Source of the DNA: Paraspadella gotoi
Lineage: Eukaryota > Chaetognatha
DNA: 64,000 bases
Direction: 5' to 3'
Assembly: GCA_051294375.1 (NCBI GenBank)
Contig: CM119269.1
Span: 10,646,883 to 10,710,882, forward strand
Below, piece by piece: positions 34,760 through 44,539 of this stretch. A program made the position numbers and the translations under genes. The notes under the pieces were generated by a model. It saw only the letters and a program-made list of their open reading frames with translations. It was not told the origin of the DNA and did no database searches. Every line of letters starts with the position of its first letter. Within the stretch, counting starts at the first letter, position 1.

Positions 34760-35125
34760 TCAACCGTTTTTCTTTTCTTCGTCACTAACGACGCCGGCAT
34801 CAACGACGCCGGCATCAACGCCGCTTTCGTTTACGTCATCGCCGCCTTTGACGACCCCGCCCCCTACATCGGCGCCCCCGTCGTCACCCCCGTCGGCGTC
34901 GCCACTCTTAATTCCATCACCCCCGCCGTAATCAAAGAAAGCCTCGAGCGGCGTCCCTCCCCACTCCTTCTCGATCGCGGCGTCTACGGCGTCGTTTATG
35001 GCGACGGTGAGAAAGCGGCGCCAATCGCCGACAACGCCGGTGCGGAACAAAGAGCGCCCGGCGTTCATTAGCAGTCGAGATTCTTTGGCCGCCTTTACTC
35101 GCGTGAACGCCGTGGCTTCCGCTAT
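34760..35125 (-). CDS. Sulfotransferase exon 3: GxxGDW motif and acidic Asp/Gly tail
   Basis: The exon is 366 nt (121 codons and TGA), phase 0, with acceptor cgtttctttcag. It encodes residues 303-423. SLFRTGVVGDWRRFLTVA (327-344) is the RKGxxGDWK block that binds the 3'-phosphate of PAPS and ends the catalytic core of cytosolic-type sulfotransferases; the Lys is Arg here. The family usually ends soon after this block, but here a tail (about 367-423) rich in Asp, Gly and Val follows, with a 15-base internal repeat giving VDAGVVDAGVV. The tail is in frame with the core and has a clear stop. Confidence 0.88.
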   Translation of the reverse strand: MAEATAFTRVKAAKESRLLMNAGRSLFRTGVVGDWRRFLTVAINDAVDAAIEKEWGGTPLEAFFDYGGGDGIKSGDADGGDDGGADVGGGVVKGGDDVNESGVDAGVVDAGVVSDEEKKNG

Positions 35126-35355
35126 CTGAAAGAAACGTGATTAATTAAAGATTATTAATCTTTATTTTTCTTAACTTTAAAAAATACTTTTTTTAGAATG
35201 ATGTCACTTCCAGCGTTCATTTTTGAAAATAAAAGAAGTTAAAATGTATGAAAAATTAAACTTGACTTGACTACCTAGTATCGTCCAACAAATTGTATTA
35301 AAAATTTAAAAAAAAATTAAAACAATTTATTAAGATAACAAAGATACCAACGGAC

Positions 35356-35707
35356 CCCACGATAGAACCGCTCCGAGTAAGGTCGCCCCAGAAACTCGGC
35401 GAGCGCCTCGACCGTCTTCGTCGTCTCCTTCTTCAAAGCCTCGAACGTCACGTGGATCACTCGATCCGCCGCCGCGTTGACGAGGCAATCGACTCCGGTC
35501 ACGTGGCGAACGATCGGCCGCTCGATGGTCGAGTGACCTAGTCCGGCCTCCAGATATTCACGTTCGTACGTCAAGTAGGATCCGTACTGAATTCGAGACG
35601 GACTGGAGAGGAAAAGCGTGGCGAAGTTCTCGAAAGAGTCCGAATAAAAATGGTGTTTGATGGCGAGCATGTGATGGTAGTACGAGACCATCACGTCCTT
35701 GGGATTT
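35356..35707 (-). CDS. Sulfotransferase exon 2: PAPS 3'-phosphate-binding region
   Basis: The exon is 352 nt: one base completes Arg 185, then 117 codons. The acceptor is tttcccccag. VRASR|NPKDVMVSYYHH is the 3'-PB motif (R.NPKD..VSYYH) with Arg and Ser in place. Further on come the GVDCLVNA stretch, VTFEALKKET (usual LLYEDLKKD) and VEALAEFLGRPYSERF. The only donor that keeps phase 0 with exon 3 is CGTGGG|gtccgt, which is weak; the next gt gives the wrong phase. The join ...FYRG|IAEATAF fits the family pattern. Confidence 0.88.
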
Positions 35708-35941
35708 CTGGGGGAAAATTGCGAGGATTGTTGTATGGAATATACGGTAACTGTTTCTTTGTTAAGACGCAGTAATCTAATTTTTATTTTGGAGTGACTG
35801 CAAATGTAATTTAAATGTAAGTTAATGATGTATTATATTGAAAAAAACTATGCTTTAGCTGACGTTAATATATCGTTATCAGACGCTCTACATCACGCGT
35901 TATGTTTTAAAACGAAGATAAGATAGAAGTCCTCCACCTAC

Positions 35942-36495
35942 CTCGAAGCTCTAACAATCTTGCAACGTCCCTCCAAAACGCTTCTCGGTAACATATTCAC
36001 GGGCAGATGTGTCAAGATAACCCTCGGCGACCGCATCTTGTCGAAATATTCCTGCGGTCGCGGGAAAAGCTCCAAGAAGCGAACGTATTTGGGCCAAGGA
36101 TCCAGCTTTAACTCTCCACTCAGCAGCATGTGCAGAATCTCGTTCAAGAAGTGATGACCGCATTTTGGGTACGACACGACGATGACGTCGTCGTCTCGGA
36201 CGACCATCTCCGCCAGGCGTCGCACCTGCGCCCGCGAGTCAGCTTGATCGAACCAGGCGATCTCCGGCATCGGAAATCCCTCCTCGGACGTCAAAGTCGT
36301 CGTCGACTGGAGGCCGTCCTCGAAGACCTCGGGACGGCGCCGCAACATCCGGGCGGCGAAGATTCCGGCGCCGCGGACGCCGTTGACTCGGAGGCCGATG
36401 AGGAGGGCGAGGACGACGTCGACGAAGATCTCCAGCGGGAGGCGAAGGGGGGAAAGGAGGAAGAAGAAGAGACGAAATGGATAAAGGAGAGCCAT
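35942..36495 (-). CDS. Sulfotransferase exon 1: start codon, hydrophobic N-terminus, PAPS 5'-phosphosulfate loop
   Basis: The exon is 554 nt, from ATG (36495) to donor TTCGAG|gtaggt, and encodes residues 1-184 of a 423-residue protein; Arg 185 is split with exon 2. The full protein is a Sulfotransfer_1 (SULT) family enzyme that transfers sulfate from PAPS. The first ~37 residues are hydrophobic (MALLYPFRLFFFLLSPLRLP, then VDVVLALLIGLRV), like a membrane anchor, which cytosolic SULTs lack. The PSB loop at 108-116 is SYPKCGHHF; the usual form is YPKSGTTW, so Lys is kept but Ser-Thr-Thr-Trp become Cys-His-His-Phe. The catalytic His is in LTHLPVNMLP (His 163), preceded by SPRVI. Sulfotransferase activity is likely but substrate and PAPS affinity are open. 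Confidence 0.92.
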
Positions 36496-38480
36496 GGCGA
36501 TCGAGGGAGAAACGGAGGAATTCCTTCTTTTTTCTTCTTCAGGTTAAAAAAAACAAATTCAATTCGCTTTAAATCGAATTAGGGGAAAAATTATTCGGAA
36601 TCTGCGGGTGAGATGGAAAAAAATATAGGCCCGGGTAAATTGCCTCAACAGGGTAAAAATAATATATAATAATGGTTTTTTAGGTTTTTTTTTAGAACTG
36701 ACATTATCTTGTGAGAGTGTTGGTGGCCTTAAACTACAAAGGCTGTCCAAAGTCTAGGGCAAGATAGCTTATTTATTAAATGAAATCATATTGGTTGTAC
36801 CAATTTCAGAGAGAGAGAGAGAGATAGAGAAAGAGAGAGAGGTCACTTTCACATTCTCTCTCTCACAATCCTTCACCGCGGGAGATGTTTATATTTCTTT
36901 TTTTTTCTGAAAGAAATTTTTTTTAATATTAATCCCAGCGGGGAGAACAGCCAGAAATCTTCAAGTGGCCGTTGAGTCACAGATTTACTGTCGCTTTACT
37001 CCAAAAATAGTTATAAAAAACTGACAAAATTGACTAAATAATTTAGTTAATTGTAAAATTCGGAACAAGCAAAACATTTTTCTTTCGCAGTTTTTAACTA
37101 TTTCCCAAAAAATAACAAATGAAGCAGGAAAAAGACACAGAGGCAGAGCAGCTAAAAAAACAGAGTTGGACTCAAACTGTTTTGAGTCTGGATCGTGTTT
37201 TCGACGATCAGCTGTTCTCGTTTTGAACTGCGTGAACTGGCTGAAAAATCGAAATGTTTTCCGTTTCTAATTTTGAAAAGTAAAAAAAACGGTTGACAGC
37301 CGATTTTTTAAACATTATAATTGTAAGAATGACATCGAAAAAAATTAATTAAGCAACTAGAATTATCATAGTTAAGAGTGATGTTTGAAAAATTTTGAGA
37401 AATATAAAGACTCCGGGCTAAACACGGAAAGCATCTTAATTTTGTAGCCAACAAAAGATGTCTTATTACGACTGCAATACTGCGAGAATTGGTATTTCCC
37501 AGTGAAATAATTGCATTTTTTCAAATTGACCGATCTATTAATAAATGTTTTTGCTTTTAAAATATATAATTTTTACTAAATGTAACACGTTTCTGGGAAT
37601 AATTCACGATTGTGAGGGTCAGGTGCTGTGACGGTGAAAGACCTCTTTTTCTCTCCTCTTGATTCACGACTGCAGGGCAGAACGAGCGAGAAGTTTTCTC
37701 TATTTTTTTCTTTCACGACCGGAGTGAATTTAATTTTGTTCACGCCCGAAGAGGCAGAATAAAAAAAAACTGATCCCACCTGAAATCCGAGTTGGAAGGA
37801 GAATAAAAAAAAATCGTGAATTTATTCTCGGCGGCGTTCGTCTCAGGCGAAGCGAAAATTCACGGCGCCTTTCTTTACTCGTCCGGCGTTGTCATGGCAA
37901 CGGGCGAAGCCGGCTCGAAAAAAAAAAAATAAAATCCCTTTTATTCTCCATTTTTAAAAAATCTTCTTCTAGTTTCCTTTTTTCAGTCCTTATCTCGAAC
38001 TTTTTTAATTAGGCTTCTCACGATTCTCATTCAAACTTTTTTTACGGCGTCAAACCTTAACAATATCCCTCCCCTTTGCTAGAATTCGAACCCTCACTAT
38101 TATCCTTTTTATTTTCACATCACAAACCCACCCGACTCCATTCCTGAGATTCCTCCCCCTCACACCCCGGTGTACTCCACATTTATCTCTTCTTTGCTTC
38201 TCGTCCACATCCCGCTCCCCCGCCCCCTTCCCTCGTCCCTCTCGCGCCACAAAATCTCGAGGCCACATTATCTCCCCCATTTTTCTTTCTGTCTCGCTTC
38301 GTTTTTTCGAGAGCCAGTTGTTGAACCGAGCGTTGGAAGCCGGCGTGGAAAGAAAAAAAAAAGAATTCGACATTGCTTTTTATTTCTTATTTATACAATC
38401 TCGAAATGCTGTTGTAAGTAGTTCTTATAAACACTACGTTCCTTAAGCGCTAAAATCCATTTTAATGCGGTTGTAAATTC
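36496..38480. other. Sulfotransferase 5' flank, no gene recognised
   Basis: AT-rich DNA with no recognised gene. It includes a copy of the dispersed repeat at 36699-36801. No clear TATA box was identified upstream of the ATG. Confidence 0.6.
36699..36801 (-). mobile_element. Dispersed repeat family, inverted copy upstream of the sulfotransferase gene
   Basis: Reverse complement of the repeat at 8334-8451: TGACATTATCTTGTGAG, then GGCCTTAAAC, TGTCCAAAGTC and GGGCAAGATAGCT, ending ATTGGTTGTACC. It lies about 200 bp upstream of the ATG and could form part of the promoter region. Confidence 0.7.
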
Positions 38481-39113
38481 TGGTGAAGATTTTTTTCAAC
38501 TAGAAATTTGAGTTATTTCAATGAACGCGTCCCCGGGGAAAGTTTGGCTAAAAAAAAAACAAAAAAAACAAAAAAAAAACGATGCCTTTGGAGAAAGGGA
38601 ATCCATTGTCGTTGTTGTTATTGTTGTTGTTTTTCCTTTTCCCTTCGTCGCCTCATTTTCTCATCGACGTTTTTGAATTTTTTTTTTATTTCGCAAATTT
38701 TTAACGATGTCTTCTTTCAGAGTTAATTAAAAAAAAAGAAGACAGGAGAGTCAAGAAATAAAATAAGAACAAAAAATAGGGAAAAAAATATCCGAAACAT
38801 TTGAATTAGAAAGAAAAAGTGGAGAGCTCGCCGAAGTGCGGCCAGGCAGTGTTAAGGAAAAGAAATGAAAAGAGAAAGGGGTGAAAAAGTGAAGGAACGA
38901 AATTAACAACCAGAAGGGAACGAGGCAAAAAGAGGAACAAGAAAGAACAGAAAGACAAGAAGAGGGAGACCAAGAAAAAGTAAACAAAAAGAGAAGTAGA
39001 AGAAGCGATTTTAAGCAGATAGATAAGGAGAGGGAACGGCCAGAGGCGAGAAAGATAGGAGAAGGTGGAGGTGAGGCGTCGAGGAGGCGTCTCTTTACGG
39101 GTTCTCTCTCTCC

Positions 39114-39114
<1 letters not shown>

Positions 39115-39173
<59 letters not shown>

Positions 39174-39200
39174 TCCTCTCTCTCTCTCTCTCTCTGCTCT
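39115..39200. repeat. (CT)n microsatellite
   Basis: CT tract with one TTCTCTTC interruption. Confidence 0.95.
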
Positions 39201-40137
39201 CCTCTCCGAAGAACGACGATAACGACGACGACAACGACGACAATGATTTATTGTTTGGCCGACCCAGGCGACGCTATGATGCGAAGCGTGGGGGCGATGG
39301 GAGATGAGGTAAGGAAAACGAGAGGTAAGGAGAGGGTACAGCGCGGTAGAAGCCTTGGAATATGGGACTGGTGAGTTTGAGTGAGAGCACGAACAATCAA
39401 AAACATAAAAAACAAAAACATTTTTTGTGTTAAATTTTACTTTTACCAAAGACGTTTCTTTTTCAAATGGAAGAGCAATTGAAATCCTCTTAAAGCACCA
39501 GTTGAGTGCAATTGATAAAGGCTCAAGTGTTTCTTGCAGAATGGGAGAATCGTTGCGTCGTCTAATTGCAGAAACGCGTCACCGAAAAAATGCGAGAGGG
39601 AGTGGCGGAGAGATTTGGAGACTCGAGAAACTAGATGAGAGAGAAAGTCTAAGTGCTGCTCCTTAGAGCCGAGAAAATTTCCGGAGGGATTGGGTATTGG
39701 GAAGAAGGGGAAAGGGGAAAGGGGAAGGCAGGGAAGGATATGTAGATAAGAGACACCTAAGGTAGAGGGAGAAGGGGAAGAGAAGAGAGAAAGGTAAGGT
39801 GATCATAAAGGGAGAGGCAAAAGCGAAAAATGGTTAAATGAGCAAGGCGTAAATTACCATGTAAATGGGAAGACGTAAATTAAAATGGGAAATTTATGAC
39901 TCGACTAAAATTGATCACCAAAGCCAAATACTTATTAAATGAAACGATTACGCCATAAGCCTAAAACCCTACTCAGTCCTCACAAGGAAGTGTCGAACGT
40001 CGGTGAGTCTCACTCCTTCACTGTTTTTGTTTTCAGATTTTTTCTATCGGTTTTTTTTTCTCATGTCAGTTTTTTCCTGTTGAGGAATCTCGTTTGTTTT
40101 GTCTCTCCACGTCGTCGATGGCTAAAGATGGTGAATG

Positions 40138-40205
40138 AACGTTGAATGATGAATGATGAATGATGAATAATGAACGTTGAATGATGAATGATGAACGTTG
40201 AATGA
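40138..40205. repeat. (GATGAAT)n heptanucleotide repeat
   Basis: About nine units of GATGAAT/GTTGAAT type; repeated with indels at about 48310-48372 and 57960-58027 in the noisy copies. Confidence 0.85.
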
Positions 40206-40324
40206 TTCTCTCGATCGCGAATATTAAAATTTACTGAAAGCTAGTAGCTATAAGAGAGCAAATGATTTTCACGTATCACGTTTTAAAACAACCTCTTCTC
40301 TCCGACCTTGACCGACGCGCGACC

Positions 40325-40640
40325 TTTCCCGCCAAAATCCCTCAACTCGAGAAAGTCACGTGATCCGGGGTCGAGTCGACGAGCGTCACAAGCGAGGACG
40401 TCGCGCCTGATCGTCGCCACCGTGAAAGCCCCCGAACTTTTATCGGATTTCTCAAAAAAAAAAGAAAGAAAAAAAACGAAATAAATCGTTTTTCGATGGA
40501 GGACGAAAACGCGGCGTAAACAAATTGAGGCGGGTAAGGCTCCCCCCCCCACCCCGTCATCTCTCCCGTCGAGCGGATGCGTGTCTTGTCAATCAATGAG
40601 GATCGTGAGAGGGGGAAAGGGTCTCGAGTCCGTCACGTGA
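40325..40640. promoter_or_regulatory. Promoter-like stretch: E2F-type site and two TCACGTGA boxes
   Basis: TTTCCCGCCAAAA (40325-40337) is an exact E2F-type sequence. GTCACGTGA occurs at about 40356 and again at about 40635; TCACGTGA matches the MITF/TFEB/USF class. The segment is CpG-rich. No coding exon next to it was recognised, so the controlled gene is unknown; a missing upstream GALNT exon is one option. Confidence 0.3.
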
Positions 40641-41352
40641 GTCCCCTTGGACTTTCAATCAACCCCTCTACACTCGCTGGTGAATTAGAGGGGGGCAGGA
40701 TTAGACGCCTTGGCCCGAACGGATCTTTGTCCGTAGTGCGATTCTTGTCTATAGACTAATTTTCTTTTTTACTAATATTAAATAATTGTAATAGTTGTAA
40801 ATCATCGTCTCATTACAAGCTATATAAAACACATGGAGCATACTGGATTGTCATATTTTGCGTCAATTTTATTTTTGCAAGTTAACAATATTTCTAATAG
40901 ATTGGTAGTTTTTTCCTATTTCCGTGTCCCTCGGTATCAAATAGAATTGTTATATTTTGCAAAGAAAACTTTTTGTATTTCTGCGTTTCGGGCGAAATGT
41001 CACATGTGGTATTTGTAAAAAGTTGGATCATAAATTTTTACATGTTTAAGCCTATCTAACGAGCTACCTACCAACCCCGAAATCAAGCTACCAACCTAAC
41101 GACCAACTCAGCAACCGACTAAACAACAACCGACCGACCAAACTGCCGACCGAGGGGCGTCTCTGCGAAAGATGCGTCGCGAAGAAAATCCACGGATTTA
41201 TGGGGAAACGTTGAGTTTACGAAATCGCTTCGGGGGGACCTCGCCAAAAAAAAAAAAGAAGAGAAAAGAAGAGTGCCGACTAAAAAAGACTAAACATCGA
41301 AGGAAGAGTGAGGGGAGAAGGGGAACTAAGTATTTAAAGAGGAAGGGGTTGA

Positions 41353-41385
<33 letters not shown>

Positions 41386-41509
41386 GAAGAGGAAGAGAAC
41401 AGCGTCGCGAGGGTTAACGCGATTTTAAACCCTTTGCGCGCTTAAACAGATTTATTTCGGGGAAGAGTCACGGGTTCGCCTTCGGAAAAAAAGCGCGAAA
41501 GAGCAGTAC

Positions 41510-41528
41510 GAGAGAGAGAGAAGAGAGA

Positions 41529-41582
<54 letters not shown>

Positions 41583-41630
41583 AGATTGAGAGAGAGGAGA
41601 GAGAGAGACGAGAGGAGAGATGAGAGAGAG
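41510..41630. repeat. (GA)n microsatellite, interrupted
   Basis: GA tract of about 120 bp. Confidence 0.93.
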
Positions 41631-42129
41631 GAGAGATCGTAGAGAGAGAGCGGGTCCCAGCACGGCGAGACGATGAGACAGAGAGAGAGAGAGGAGTGAA
41701 GATTCAAGATTTGCCGGAAGTAGCGCGCGCGAGGGGGATGGAGGGCGAAAACTGAGATCGGGAGGTGAGTCTTCGCGGAGTGCCGCTGGGGGGGGCTTCC
41801 GGGCGAAGCTGTGAAGAGGGTAAGGGCGAGGTAAGGCGTTGTCGAAGCGAGGAAAGGCTGAAGCGTGCGGCCGGGTTAATGTAATTTTGGAGCGAGGCAA
41901 GGCTAAGGCATGGCGGGAGTTAAGGCCAATTTTTTTTTTCCTTAAGAAGGCATATTTTGGTTTTAAGAGGCTTTCTAGTAGGAGACTGGCGGAAGCCAGA
42001 AAACGGGGTGATTTAAACCGAACGACTCGATAAATTACTCCTGTAAGGCGAGGGATTACGTACAGGGCGATCATGTCGAGAAAAAAAAACAGTCCTTGAA
42101 AACGGGATGTGGCTTTTTGAGACGATGGC

Positions 42130-42260
<131 letters not shown>

Positions 42261-42364
42261 AGAGAGAAGAGAGAAGAGGAGAGAGCCGTAAAACGATCCT
42301 CCAAAAGGGGGCAACGGATGAGGTCGTCGCCAGCCAAGAAGCCTTGTTTTTTGTTTATCGCCCC

Positions 42365-42372
42365 ACCAGAGA

Positions 42373-42410
<38 letters not shown>

Positions 42411-42445
42411 GAGAGAGAGAGAGAGAGAGAGAGAGACGAGAAAGA
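42365..42445. repeat. (GA)n microsatellite, interrupted
   Basis: GA tract with one GGTAGA interruption. Confidence 0.93.
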
Positions 42446-43129
42446 GAGAGAAGATGGAGGAGCGGAACAAAAAATCCCCGATCAACACAGTGTTGAAAAA
42501 TATTTGACTCCGAAAATAGAACCCTGTCAATATAATCATGGTGTGGCTCTCGCGAAATGTTTATGGGTTGTCTTTATTGAAGAAAAGGAGCTTCGGGATT
42601 TTTTTTATTCCCTTGGTTTGTTTATCTTCTTCCCATCCGACATCATATATGCAGCCTTAGAGGCTTAAAAATTCTAGTAACGTCTCTGCTCGTGTTGGAT
42701 TTTATACAATCTAAGTACAGACACAGACTAGTAGAATAGAATAGAATAGAATAGAAAACAGATCTAGTAAAATATACAACAGCATGAGCTATTGCTTTTA
42801 AGCTTAATATTACGGATTATTTCTTCCACTCCTCTCTTCTTTATTGTCATCTTTGCCACACCCTTTCCATTGCCACTCTTTCGACGCCCCATCTTCGCTC
42901 CACCGCATTTCATTCCATGCTACACGTCTTTTCGACGGACGAGAGAGGTGGAAGGGGGAAAGGTTTGGTAGGATAGTTGGGCGAGGAGTTCGGTGGTTGG
43001 GGTCGATGGTAGTTGAGGGAAGTAGGGGCGCTCTTTCCCGATCCGACCTTTTTTTCTCTTTTCTATTTTTGAAAAATAAGGGGAAAAAAATATCATCGCA
43101 AAAAAAAAAAAAAAAAGAGAGAGATTGCG

Positions 43130-43223
43130 AGTTTCTCGAAGAGTCCGAACAAAAAAAATGGTGTTTGATGCGAGCATGTTGAAATGGTAGTAAGAGACCA
43201 TCACGATCCTTGGGATTTTCTGG
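43130..43223 (-). pseudogene. Partial copy of sulfotransferase exon 2 start
   Basis: Copies the first ~87 bases of exon 2 (starting NPKD) with indels; the rest of the exon is absent because the copied block begins inside it. Confidence 0.75.
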
Positions 43224-43340
43224 GGGAACAATTGCGAGGAATTGTTGTATGGAATATAACGGTAACTGTCTTTGTTAAGAACGCAGTAATCTAATTTTTA
43301 TTTTGGAGTGACTGTCAAATGTAATTTAAATGCAGTTAAT

Positions 43341-43839
43341 TATTGAGGATTTTACGTAACGCCGTGAGCGAGCTAGTGTTTTTCCTAGACTTGCCTATTT
43401 ATTTATAGAAGATCGAAGAATGTAAATTTTAAGGTTAAAAATAAATTTTTATTGGGTAGTAGACAAAACCATGAGCGTGAGACGAAGCAAGTAGAAAGGG
43501 AGACTATTTTCTAAGATATAACAAAAAAAAGAAGCTTATTAAACTTTAAGCTTAAAAAACATAAAAAATTACAATATCATTTTTAAATGCTTACCGATCG
43601 TCCACGAAATAATTGGTAACCTTATCCCTCTAGTTTTTAGGCTAGCACATCTCTTTTATATCTTTTGGTTTAAGGTAACAATCATAGGACTAACTACAAT
43701 CAGAGAGCGACCGTTTTTAAAATACTTGATGCAAATGCAGATACCTTCGTAAGCAACAAAAATACGAATTCAATAATAAAAAGGGTACATCAAAACAACG
43801 CGAGAGACTATCCTCCGTAACAAAATAAAAATTTAACAA
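43341..43839. mobile_element. ~500-bp insertion at a TTAA(T) target, absent from the clean copy
   Basis: The clean copy reads AGTTAATGATGTATT at about 35820-35834. The noisy copy has the same flanks but about 500 bp between TTAAT (43336-43340) and TTAAT (43840-43844). The insert has no coding frame that I recognise and no clear inverted ends. TTAA would suit a piggyBac-type mover, TTAAT a 5-bp duplication. Confidence 0.5.
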
Positions 43840-43974
43840 TTAATGATGTATTATATTGAAAAAAAAACTTATGCTTTAGCTGACGTAATATATCGTTATC
43901 AAGACGCTCTACAATCACCGTGAGGGATGGTTTATGAAAACGAAGATAAGATGAGAACGTCCTGCCACCTACCT

Positions 43975-44539
43975 CCGAAGCTCTAACAATCTGTGCAACG
44001 TCCCTCATCAAACGCTTCCTCGGTTAACATATTCACGTGGCAGATGTGATCAAGATAACCCTCGGCGGACCGCATCTTGTCGAAATATTCCTGCGGTCCG
44101 CGGAAAGCTCCAAGCAAGCGAAACGTATTTGGCCAAGGATCCAGCTTTAACTCTCATCTCAGCAGCAATGTGCAGAATCTCGTTCAAAAGTGATGAACCG
44201 CATTTTGGGTACGACACGACGATGACGTCGTCGTCTCGGACGACCATACTCCGCCAGGCGTCGCACCTGCGCCGGCGAAGGTCAGCTTGAATCGGAAACC
44301 AGGCGATCTTCCCGGCATCGGAAATCCCTCTCGGACGTCAAAGTCGTCGTGACTGGAGGCGTCCTTCGAAGACCTCGGGACGGCGCCCAACAGTCCGGGC
44401 GCGTAATATCGGCGCCGCGGACGCCCGTTGAACTCGGAGGCCGAGTGAGGAGGCGAGGAACGACGTCGACGAAAATACTCCAGCGGAGGCGAGGGGGGAA
44501 AGGAGGAAAAGAGAGACGAAATGGATAAGAGAGAGCCAT
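43975..44539 (-). pseudogene. Frameshifted copy of sulfotransferase exon 1
   Basis: Aligns to 35942-36495 along its whole length but is split into three frames by many single-base indels: the N-terminal MALSYPF part, the middle and the VVRDDDVIVVSYPKCG part. Because the noise is the same in the flanking non-coding DNA, this is most likely sequencing error, not a decayed paralogue. Confidence 0.8.

Larger units (their letters stand above)
38481..40280. other. Repeat-rich intergenic DNA
   Basis: Contains a CT tract (39115-39200), an ACGACGACAACG run near 39210-39240 and a G-rich purine tract around 39700-39800. No recognised gene. Confidence 0.6.

Noticed and set aside
40283-40552. Possible GALNT membrane-anchor exon: minus-strand frame with a basic stretch followed by YFVFFLSFFF
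   Set aside because: The hydrophobic part comes from an A-rich simple repeat, and no donor with the needed phase was found. Mentioned only as a lead.
43975-44539. Second sulfotransferase gene or decayed paralogue
   Set aside because: Indel noise is equal in flanking non-coding DNA, pointing to read error rather than pseudogene decay.
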